Translations under genes and position numbers: made by a program
The notes under the pieces: generated by a model
The model's database searches: none
Seen by the model: only the letters and a program-made list of their open reading frames with translations
Told to the model about the DNA's origin: nothing
From: Tubulanus polymorphus
Taxonomy: Eukaryota; Nemertea; Palaeonemertea; Tubulaniformes; Tubulanidae
DNA: 64,000 bases
Reading direction: 5' to 3'
NCBI RefSeq assembly: GCF_964204645.1
Contig: NC_134026.1
Location: 2,728,001-2,792,000 of the forward strand
Shown here: one piece after another, positions 53,861-64,000 of the stretch
How positions within the stretch are numbered: position 1 is the first letter of the stretch
How the letters are laid out: each line of letters opens with the position of its first letter

Positions 53861-55344
53861 GGAAGAGTACAGACAACTACTGTAGATAAACGAAACCAGC
53901 GGTATTGTCCTGTTGAACAGCACGCCGAAATATCTGCAAATATACCAAATATTGACAGACACTCAATAGATATATGAGGTTTACTGGTTTTGCCGAACCC
54001 CCTGCGCCGACTGTGTAAAGATTACCTCATTTCACCTGAAATTCAATAGTCAGTCATTCGTCATAACATCTTACTAAATGGGGGCCTGATTTCAGGTCTG
54101 TCAGGTTACGAATATAATGCGGCGATTCCTGTAACTAACACTCGAAAAATCTGCCTTCACCGAATGTAACTTATTGATTCCTATACACTAAAAATTCATT
54201 AAAAAACTGACTGAAACTTCAAGCTGACATTTCCTCCTGACAGATGAGACTTTTCATTTAAAACTGAAAGTTAGATTCATAATCAAATGCTACCAATATT
54301 GACCAAAAATAATTCCCATGTTTTGTTGTAGAATTCATGAAATTCCTCATTAGACTTTTGAAAGCTACAGAAAATCTTTCAGTTTGTGATTACATAAATG
54401 ATTGTTAACACCAGCAATACTTGTGACTATAAACAGACTAACAGCCTATAATTTAGACTTTAATATTGGTATTATGAAATGAAATCTAAGCAGATATAGC
54501 ATAGTAAATAATGGCCCAATTGAGAAAGTTTATAGTCACCTTTTGCAATTGTAGTTATCAATGTTTGAAAGCTATAATTCAAGTCTCAGAATTGACAACT
54601 GAATGCGCAAATTATTCTTCACCGTAAAATTAAGTCTTTGATGTTGTTACGTCAAGAAATATCATAATACCAAAATTGCACTGGACGACTACGAAGTATG
54701 ACTTCATTATTGAACGAGAGTTGATTAATAAAGCATAATAAGACACCAGAAGAACTGGTGAAAGACTGGTGAATTACACATATATTCCATCGACACCTTT
54801 TACGAAAATAAATCAATTAATACCATGAAAACACATTTGTTTCGCTAAACAAATAGGACAAGTCCTCGATCCGTAGTGAATAACTCTGTGTAAAAAACAT
54901 CAATCGATCAAAAATTTCATAAAATGATTTAGATACAAGAAAAGACAAGTTTATTGAGGAATAATGATTTACGATGTGTATATTCAAAATGTACATGAAA
55001 CGAAAAGAAATTTTTTTTGGGTCACTTTTTTGATGTGAAATACTGGTCTAATGATCTTAACAACTGAGCTTCGATGATAAAAGACTCATTTACAATTGCA
55101 GAAAAATCTACCTCGAGGCCATTCATTATTACAATATTATCTTTGATCGAGGGCAATAGAGTTATCAGGGAACTAGGGGGCATTCATTAATGAAAAGGTC
55201 TCTTTCTCCAAAGACTTTTATTTCGCTGGTTATGGATACGATATAGCTTTGCACTTCAATAACATTCTTTTTTAGTTAAACTCAACAAATGACAGTCAGC
55301 CACAAAAAAGAAAAGAAATTGTTATAGAAATTCAAACATTGAAT

Positions 55345-55500
55345 ATAAAGCCACGATCACACGAGCATTTTTAGCCCGTGCCAAATCAGGCCCAGAACAA
55401 GCTTTCACATGGGTGCCAAATGGGCCTGTGCTTGTTTAACCGCGGCCAAATTTGGTCCAACCAAAAATGTTGGACCAGGCCTGAGCCAAACCCATAGGAA
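55345..55500. repeat. Repeat-like block with short perfect hairpin
   Basis: Begins with CACGATCACACGAGCATTTT and contains several GGCCCA/TGGGCC-type motifs. It also has a perfect 8-bp stem, GGTCCAAC (55454-55461) with GTTGGACC (55469-55476). Composition differs from the flanks. Probably a fragment of a non-autonomous transposon; ends are not defined. Confidence 0.35.
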
Positions 55501-58111
55501 AGGGTACAGTACTTGAAGGAAATACAAATACCTGATTCAACTAATTGCGGTTGTCTTATATAATAGATACACGATTTGAAACTAACTGATTCAGAATTTG
55601 AATATACGTAGATCTTTCTAACCCCGGGAATCCAGGTCCATAGATCTCACATAAAAATTGACTCTAGAGTGGAAACTTCCACAGAAAACGGTTAAACTTT
55701 GATAGACTGGGTATTGATGCTAGGATGATGGATATTCTGAAAATGGCCTATTTACGCTTTCCATTGGTTATCAATAAAATCACTCTATAACTGGAATTTC
55801 TAATTTCTTTCGTTATGGCTTATGGACTTATGGAAACCAAAATGAACTTATTCCACAAGGAAAGTGTCGAAGCGAGGATATCTAACATTCCTTTTCAATT
55901 TTATTGCCTTTCGGTTGTAAAACGAAAAACAATTTTCATGCGGGCAATAAACAGTTTTCATAATGAAACGCTGAGAAAATTACTGTAAATTATTTGTTAA
56001 AATGGCTTTCACAGTCACCTGTATCAATAAATGAATGAAAATAGAGTTCTGTGAAAATATTTGCCGACAAGTTGAATCTCTTTATTCATCAGAACATTTA
56101 AAACAGTGCAAGGAAATTACTATCGAAGTTATACTATTCAACCATCACGTGCTGTCTTTTGTTAAGACTAATGCGTTACATGCAACATGGCGAACGTAGG
56201 ACATTAAACTAATGTTTCAATCAAAGTCGGCGATACTTCCACGACAAAAAATCAAGAATGTCTTTGAGCAAAAGTCGAGTGCAATAAGGTCGCCAAAAAT
56301 ATAATCCCATATGTAAATAAGAAAATGTTTTAAAGCCCTTTAGTATTAGAGGCGCCAAGCAATACAACTCACCAAAGCAAAGTTTGTGTTTTCTGTCAAG
56401 AAAAGATGCATGATCAGGACTAATTGTTTGTAGGCTTTATACTTTCTTTTAACCACTTACTTTATTTAGTTAAACTTATGCGTCTAACAAATACATCTAA
56501 ATCCTTACAAAGCGCCAAAGGGCATTTCATTTAAGCAGAAACAACATTTTCAGCAAAAAGGCAGACAAATATACACTACAAAATTCGACGAGAACAAGGA
56601 AACTTTGAATTTTCATTTCTTAGATTGGTGGGTTGGTTCCTTCATGTTGGTGGGTTGGTTCCTTTATGAAACTCCTGAGTAGGCTACAGTCACCATTAAG
56701 CAGAAAAGCACATTTTGACTTGTTCATGACTCCAAGAGGCCAAGCTATTCCAGGCAGACGGCCATTTATTGTATCTAACAAATACTGAACAGATCTTGGT
56801 ACTGGATTACAGCACAGATTTCCAACATCAATTTCTAATTAGCAACCAGTCATGTAAATCCCTGAATTTATTATTGAGATAAAATCTGCAACTAACCATG
56901 AATTGAAATAAACATTGCATGTTAACTGCCAATATTAATATCGATCTACTACATTCGATATAGTACCAATCAATAAATCAATAAAACAATTTCCTGCGGC
57001 AAATCAAAAATATTATTCTATCATTTACTGATGATTGATAGGATTTTTGCAGTCTGAACAACGATGATAAAAACCACAACATTTTTCAAATTAAGAAAAA
57101 ATGCTTACTATGACAAAACACATAATTAGCTCCTTAGCCAGCTAGTTAATTCCGGGGACCATGGATCTGTCACAAACTTTTGAGCATTTGATTTATTAAC
57201 GTTTGCGTGTTTTAGACTCATGCTTAATTAAGGCTAGGCTAAAGTAGTAAAATTGAGTGAAAGTATGCTTTTCAAAATGCAGATTTTTTGTTCACCGTTT
57301 GACATTTGTAACAAACTATCAGTGATAAAAATAACATTAAAAACTTTGTATAGAAAACTTAATAGGTTCGCTGATATCATTATGTGATCTGTCTGATACC
57401 TCTTCACAAGGCCCAGATCATCTTTGATTTACTATCATTGGAAATAATGTTTGGCAATTATTGTTTTAATAAGAAATTATAGGTGCTATAAAAACCAGTT
57501 TCAAGTTTAGGGGTGAATGAAAGTTTAAGGCCTCCATGTATAATTTTGATGAATGAAGGCAGGCCATACATCTAAAAATAATCTAACAATGATTTTTCCA
57601 TTTTTCCCTAGGCTAATTCTATAACTATAGGCCTCTTAGCCTATTCATTTTTGGCATGGTAAGCATTTAGAATTAGTCAAACCTGTCACGTTCGGATATT
57701 TTTACAAACTATTATTAACGTTTTTAAGCCATTCCAGGTTTAGGCTAACTGCAAAAACATGAGCCCACAGTCACCAGAATGTTTTGGAAAGCAGGTTATT
57801 TGGCTCCATCAGGTTCTAGAGGTTTCACCGCTGTTAGTGTTGTTCCCAAACAAACCTGTAACAACGACTGGCATTCAGACAAGGGCAGGCAAAGAAGTTT
57901 GGGTTGTTTGTGACGTTAATTAGTATTGTTAGTTGAATTTCATTGATTGCAATTAAAATGATAATGCTGTCATATTATTGTCGATCCTTGTTTGTTGATG
58001 ACACTGACAGACAGAAATGTTGTTTGTTAGTTAGATCGTTGTTTTCATTCAGACTCAACTACTGACCAGCGACAGCTACCACCAAATTCATGATTTTCTT
58101 GCCAAACTCAC

Positions 58112-58136
58112 CACCGTTTACGCGAGCGATATCCAT
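58112..58136 (-). other. Possible alternative first coding exon (MDIARVNG)
   Basis: On the - strand an ATG at 58136 opens MDIARVNG and is followed at once by the strong donor G/GTGAGT (58111-58106). It lies about 300 bases upstream of, and divergent to, the SMG6 leader, where a divergent promoter would be expected. Its exit phase (1) does not fit the smoothelin-family exon at 51208 but fits later exons, for example the one starting at 48620. Purely sequence-based and weak. Confidence 0.25.
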
Positions 58137-58399
58137 CGTCCTGGTCCAGGGCTGCATGCTCCTACTTGATCTTGAATACTAATAGGGTGTAAAACCGCAT
58201 GAACTGGCAGCCATTTGTAAACAATCTGAAGCCGTCTCTAGAGAAACTCGCCGCCGGACACTCGAAACGAAAATCATAATCCAAATACGCATTGTATTGT
58301 TACCTGATCGTTGTACAATTCGTTGCACACGTCTGAGGCCTCGAGTTTTTGAATCGTAAATTACACGAAAATCAGTGCATATTACGTGAAGGCTACGTA

Positions 58400-58704
58400 C
58401 AAATCAGCACAAATCTACTTAATAGTTTTATTTTCTGGATGTTTATAACATTTTCGTAATGTCAGTGGTAAGTAAATTTGTTTAATTTCACTTGTTAAGA
58501 ATTTGTATACATTTATAACACTCGACTCAGACAATCAATCAGTCAGGAATCTCGGTCTCAGTCTCAGACTCCTCGTCGTCAGTCAGTCAGTCACACCACC
58601 GCACACCACACACACAGGTTTACCAGGTCAATTCAATTCAATTTTCCTTTTTTTTCTCCTACTTGATTATTTTTTTTGCAGTTGTTTTAAAGAATGATGA
58701 AAAT
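58400..58704 (+). promoter_or_regulatory. SMG6 5' leader with intron and upstream ORFs
   Basis: A donor GTG/GTAAGT at 58468 and an acceptor TTTGCAG ending at 58681 define a likely leader intron. In the spliced RNA, uORF 1 (ATG 58439, codons to TAA 58457-58459) overlaps uORF 2 by one base (TAATG). uORF 2 reads across the junction as MSVLF and stops at 58690. Two more ATGs (58694, 58697) open a frame overlapping the main start. The intron contains CAGT/CA-rich simple sequence (58530-58620). The transcription start is unknown. Confidence 0.5.
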
Positions 58705-61700
58705 ATGGATCAAGAAATTGAAGTATTTCAGGTATCTTTTAATCAGTTGATTGATTTAAGTGATGGTGGAACTGGTAGGTCGAGTACTAATAATAACTCA
58801 CCACAAGTGCAGATATCATCATCTTCAGGTAGGTACTATTTATAGCGCCACACTATGCAAAGGTGACCCTAACTAGAGACCTTCTTCCGTAGAATTTTCT
58901 GATTCTCAAATGGATTTTTAATATGAATTTTTATATATTTCAAGATGTAAAAAAAAAGAAAAAGCGACCTGATCGTCAGTTATATTTACCAGCTCATCGT
59001 CGACGGGGCGGGGAATCTAACGAGCAGAAAGAAACCATTGAAAACGATTCTCCATCTCAACCATCGGAACAGGACGAACCGAAAAAACTGCCGAAACGTA
59101 AACCGGATTTAAAGATCTACGTCCCGAAACCTCGTCTGGATAACATACGAAAAAAGTCCGAAGACGATCAACAAGAAGATGAGGAAGCCATCGAAAACGC
59201 GACTGGTTCCAGTTCGCCGCGTAAAGTACACGTTCAAGATCCGTCTAAAATGACGGTGACTCTGGTCAACGAAAAAGCCGACGTCAATGCGGTGGTGAAT
59301 AAACCGAAAAATAGCGGCCCGAAAAGCCCGAGCAGTCGCGGTGGTAAACGGTTTTATAACCGATCAAAAAGTGATAGCATCTCGTCAGCGCTTAATAATA
59401 GTAGTTCATCAATAGAAGCGGACATTTGCCTACAAGAGTCGCAGAAAGATCGGAAACAACAAAAGTCACCCGCACAGCGTAACAAGCCTATAGTAAATGC
59501 GAAAAGTGCGGATGATTCATCAGAGTTTAGTTTCGACGGATCGAAAACCTTGATATTCGAAAGATCATCGAAATCCTCGGCAAAGTCTGACGATTTCGTC
59601 GATCATAATAAACCGGAAAAATCATCGGAACGTCGAAATCAACATCGCTACAGCGAACAATCTCGCAGTAATCAAACAAACAAGAAAAATCAGCAAACTT
59701 CGCACGAGTTTCACGATGACGCGACTGATCGGAATGTAGGGTACGAGCCACGCTCGAGCGGTGGTCATAGAAAGAATGAATGCGGGGGTAAAACGAGGCA
59801 TAATCAGAGAAACGAACAGTTCGACAACGCGACGCGTAAACAGGGAGCGAGAATACCGAAATCTCATTCGTCGGACAGTTGGTCGGAAGACGCTAAATCG
59901 ATTGTCACTTCTCCCGGTGAACGACACGTGAAATTCAATTTGAATGAAAATGATACGACGGCGGAACAATCGAGTAAAGCTCGCGGCGGAGGAATTATCG
60001 TACTTCCTAAAGAGACGGTCGGATCGGCGAGCGACGTACCGATGGCGTCGGCGTATAGCAATCGGGGGCGTGGTCGAGGTCGCGGACGTATCCGTCGCGC
60101 GAGCGGAAATCGAACGCTGTACGATCCGCACAATCCGCATCAACCGACGAACTCTCATCCGGTCGATCCGTCTGCCGTCGGAAATAAAGAGTTACAGTTT
60201 TATGATCCGAACGAATGTGAGTTTCAGCAGACGAACTCAGCTGCCGCGTACGATGTGTATTCGATGGATGTACAACAGAACCCTCGCGTCGCCTCTGAAC
60301 ATCCTCAATATCATATACCTTACTTCGCAGCCGATCCTCACACCTGGGAAACATTTTATTATCAGTGAGTACAGTAGTTGTTTCCAATATCTTTTTAAAC
60401 ATATATATTTAATTTTTTGATCATTTATATAGAAAAAAAATGCTGGGAACTCGTATTTGGATTCAGGAAAAAAGTGATTTTTACAGATCCTGTAGAATTA
60501 GAGTTTATTGTTCTTACAGTATTTAGACATTCCTTTAATATTATATGGATAGACTATGATAAGGTTTGGATTTGGGTTCAGAAAATGGGAAATATCTTCA
60601 ATTCATTAAAAACGATGTTAGTAGAGTTTAGTGCGTTTTATTCAAAATTGTATCTATTTGATTTATTCAGGCATGAAGTAGAAATGCACGCGGGTCCTTC
60701 TACACAATCTCGTCAGATGAGCACGAAAGCTGCTGAGCAACTTCTTCGCGAAGTTATAAACCTAGACCGCGAAATTTCAGCGATCGTATCTCGTAGAATA
60801 CCAAACATGGAATGCCTCCAACATCTCAATCATATCAGGTACGTATTGATCCAAAAGCTCCGATTTAGGGAATGAGGCGAGAAATCAACAGATTTTCATT
60901 GCTGCGTTTTTTGTAGATCTGATCTCGTCAAGAAATGTGATGAGCTTGTATGCTCGTACCCTGACTATTCAAACAAGCACAACGTCGAACATATTCTATG
61001 GAAGGCGGCGTTCTATCACGTGATTGAAATGTACAGGAAACTGCAGTACGACGAACAAGATGATGAAACCAGGGCCCAATTACTTGTTGTTATCGATCAG
61101 GTATGTGCATCATTATCCCTCCAGTAGTGTAAATGATCCATGTGTGTGCATACATTGTCAATTACTTTGTTATGTTTTAAAAGTCGTTTTCTCCATGTGT
61201 ACCGTGGAAATGGTTGGAGTGTAAATAGATAATTTGTAATTCGCGTATATCGATAAAGAAATCCTTGATGTTCTATGGTCATGTATCTTCTTCTTTCAGG
61301 GAGTAAAGTTTTACGAAAATCTGCTGAAGAAGTTACAAATGGTGTTTAAATTCAACTTGGATGATTTTCTCGATACGAATCGCCTGATGTCAGACAGCGT
61401 TAGTCGTACGGTGAAACTGGCGTTACTCAGCTGTCAAAGAGTGATGATCTGTTTAGGTGACATCGCGCGATACAGGGAACAGTCTAATGACACATGCAAC
61501 TACGGTAAAGCCAGAAGGTGAGCGATAACTTCCATATAGAATATCTACTTGTAAGCATATCTTTATTTACTGAATGATATTCATTTCATTATTTAAAGTT
61601 GGTATCTCAAAGCGCAGCAAGTAGCTCCTAAAAACGGCAAACCTTACAATCAACTGGCAATATTGGCTGTCTACACGGTAAGATCATACATTTATTTTTA

Positions 61701-64000
61701 CTCTCATTTTTGACATCGACATAAGTGCAGTACTTAAAAAACGATTTCTTTTCTCTTGTTGAAATAGAGAAGAAAGTTAGATGCAGTGTATTATTATATA
61801 CGAAGTCTGTCTGCTAGTAATCCATTTCTGTCGGCAAGAGAGGGTCTAATGTCTCTGTTTGATGAAGCGAGAAAAAAGGTATTGTAGTTTTTGAAATTAT
61901 TTTCAATCGCTGGTATGAATGTCTAAGTACCTTCGTTAAGATCGCTGTTCTGTTTTAGGCTGAGGCGAAGGGTAAAAAGACGAGCGCGTCTGAAACTGGG
62001 GTGGAAGAATTAAATGTCATCGATAAACATCGGACTGAAATCTGGATCGGGGCGAATCCCGTCGAAAATACTAAAGATGACGATGTGGAATTGAATAGCC
62101 TTATACCAGTGGAACTTAATAAGAAATTTGTGCTCAGCTTTTTACATATTCATGGAAAATTATTCACTAAGATTGGGTACGTTGAAATCCTTAATCATTC
62201 AATCGTATACAGATATGATGTTAATAATTCGGTGATATTTTTATGTTTAGGATGGAAACCTTTACAGATACGTGCGGTGGAATGTTAGAGGAACTCAGAT
62301 TGTTACTACAACATTCTCCGTGTCCTGTTGGTAATACGCGTCTGCTACAGTTGATGGTCATCAATATGTTCATGATCGAAAATACAGCGTTACGAGGTAC
62401 AGATTAAGTCCTGTTCTGTCCTGATGAGATAAAACTACGCCTAATTCAATTACCACTTATTGAGAAAAAGTGTCTTGCACAGTTGACTCCACCTTGTTCA
62501 ATAATATGGGTTGATAGAATTCTAATGGGTTAATATCTAATTACCGAGTTATCTACAAAGGATTTCATCCATATCGAATGGAAATTTCTAATCAGTACCA
62601 TTACCTTGCTACCGTATTCATAATATTTGTCAATGTTCTGTGTTTTAGATTCTCGAATGGAAACGGATTTTCGTTCGGTTTTACAAGAACAAGCATTACA
62701 GGTCGGGTTATATATGTTCAGTCTTCTAGTCGAGAGATGTGTTCAGTTGTTTAAAGTTCACCTATCGTCTCCTGATTACCCGCGTTACATGATGAGCGAC
62801 GAGCTTCATAATCTATTCCCGTCGATTAAAATCTGGTGCGATTGGATGTTGTGCCATCACGCGATATGGAACCCGCCGATGAAAGACGGTAACGTGATGT
62901 AAGTCGGTATCGTAATATTATTCATTATTTCGACATTATAGAATCTATTATAAATCTTGTTTTCTTTGATTCGATATGATTTTCAGGCCTGGAGTTAATG
63001 TCTGGATGAATGTATCCGATCTTTGTAACGTTCTAAAAGATATCGATATTTCGCACGTAAAATTCTACACAACAAGAAAGGAAGGTATGTATAAAGTTAT
63101 ACGTAAACGTACAGATGATTCGGTGCGGTAGTTCTGTGATGGTGTTATAATCATCTTGTATATATCCATTAGGATGTGACGCGGTCGTGCTTCCTGAAGA
63201 TGTAATGATGGCCGGTTTTGTGCCTTTGCTCAGTGCTCCCCAAGATACAGCATACGTGCATGCCACAGTTGATAAGGTAAATTAATCCTTAGTTCTTTTT
63301 TAAGTTATTTACTTCATTTATCTTGTCGAAACATTTCTAAGTATATTTGGTGTTTCATAACTGTTATTGTAGGATATAGCTAAAGATTGTTTTCGAATCG
63401 AGCGCTTGCAGTTGTTTGCTGATTATCTGTGCGGTATTGAACCTCCCGTTCTCACGTATAATGTGAAGTTTAAGCAGTACGAACCGGCCGTCGATGTGTT
63501 CGATACGGATTCAGAATCGGACGCATCATTTAGCAGCGGTACTACACAGTCTGAGGTAAGCAAATAGTGCGCTGTTCAGATTTAAAGTCGTTATTGAGTG
63601 AAATAATTGTGAACTAAAGAAGAACAAGCGATCGGTAGTCGTAAGTTTTGTCTTAACGGTATCCCTGAGCTCATCTTTGATAAACGGGGAAGTAGTGCGT
63701 ATCTGGTAAAAACTGTATCATTTCATTTCACCGTTTCTTGTGTTTACAGGATGAAGATGACGTAATCGTTGAGGAAAATGATGAAGATGCGACGAGTACT
63801 AGCCACAGTCATGTCGGAGACCTTCGCGCGAAGAAAGCTGAATTAGTGAAAAAAGTTCAGGAAAAAGAGAAATATCGCGAAAACGTCCAGGTAAGCAAGA
63901 TTGGTCGATATATCGAGAAAAAACTGATTAATTTCAATTCAATAAATTTATTTGTACTAAAACACTATATTTCAGTCGGTGCTCGATAGTGCAAACCGTC
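58705..64000 (+). CDS. SMG6: SMG6 (EST1A), nonsense-mediated decay endonuclease (N-terminal and 14-3-3-like part)
   Basis: SMG6 cuts mRNAs marked by UPF1 near premature stops. Exons: 58705-58828, 58945-60364, 60671-60838, 60917-61100, 61300-61517, 61599-61677, 61768-61878, 61959-62176, 62251-62396, 62649-62898, 62987-63084, 63173-63276, 63373-63555, 63750-63890, 63976 onward; about 1,156 residues before the right edge. The first coding exon is short (MDQEIEVFQVSFNQLIDL). The disordered region has two exon-junction-binding-like motifs (KKRPDRQLYLPAHRRR and KRKPDLKIYVPKPRL), then RGGGIIVLP and LYDPHNPHQP, both conserved in SMG6. From about residue 520 comes the 14-3-3-like/TPR domain: ILWKAAFYHVIEMYRKL, CLGDIARYREQSNDTCNYGK, WYLKAQQVAPKNGKPYNQLA, YYYIRSLSASNPFL and NKKFVLSFLHIHGKLFTKIG. 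An acidic and charged stretch follows. The PIN nuclease domain lies off the right edge. Start chosen by Kozak context (A at -3, G at +4) and absence of an upstream in-frame ATG after splicing. Confidence 0.95.

Larger units (their letters stand above)
51209..58399. other. Divergent gap between the smoothelin-family gene and SMG6
   Basis: About 7.2 kb with no gene I can name. It must contain promoters and probably non-coding first exons of both neighbours. Notable sub-regions are a GC-rich patch with a long - strand open frame at 53420-53860, a repeat-like block with hairpins at 55345-55500, and a possible - strand first exon at 58112-58136. The rest is AT-rich; it includes weak repeat-like patches (52000-52100) that I cannot classify. 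Confidence 0.5.

Noticed and set aside
59527-60420. Several Arg-rich open frames on both strands
   Set aside because: They are shadows of the long SMG6 exon 58945-60364, which carries the conserved motifs in one frame.

Overview
The window is eukaryotic nuclear DNA from an invertebrate animal. Genes are split into many short exons with GT/AG introns, flanking DNA is AT-rich, and several reading frames match animal-specific families (Mondo, smoothelin, SMG6 with exon-junction motifs). Intron-dense, vertebrate-like gene structures without vertebrate repeats suggest a spiralian (mollusc, annelid or brachiopod grade), but the phylum cannot be fixed from this sequence. I assembled exons by hand from splice consensus and reading phase. 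Every complete model closes in frame.

Layout, left to right: TRMT2A (-, 3' part off the left edge) and RANBP1 (+) start head to head at 2037/2903. An intergenic stretch with a small foldback repeat follows. A 17-exon Mondo (MLXIP/ChREBP-type bHLH-zip) gene (-, 7694-17279) starts head to head with a GT31 beta-1,3-galactosyltransferase-like gene (+, 18401-19417). That gene runs tail to tail into a GT22 mannosyltransferase gene (-, 19623-23857) with overlapping 3' end signals. A 3.9 kb gap holds a tRNA-type SINE head and a young 614-bp foldback element with 208-bp arms. BCKDK (+, 27769-32008) follows, with transposon debris in one intron. A large smoothelin-family gene (-, 35162-51208) faces it tail to tail. 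After a 7.5 kb gap, SMG6 (+, from 58705) runs off the right edge before its PIN nuclease domain.

The eight genes are not a pathway. They alternate -,+,-,+ throughout, so the window is four divergent pairs. TRMT2A/RANBP1 is also a divergent pair in mammals (the Htf9 locus), so this linkage looks ancient. The other genes cover nutrient sensing (Mondo), glycosylation (GT31, GT22), branched-chain amino-acid catabolism (BCKDK), actin-associated cytoskeleton (smoothelin) and nonsense-mediated decay (SMG6).

The most interesting locus is the smoothelin-family gene. It encodes about 1,679 residues with three immunoglobulin domains between two smoothelin motifs. It also has two alternative exons for the first CH-domain helix whose phases make them mutually exclusive. 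Other points to follow are upstream ORFs in the SMG6 leader, a TPR-like tail on the GT22 enzyme, a hammerhead-like motif typical of Penelope-element ends in a BCKDK intron, and the near-perfect foldback.
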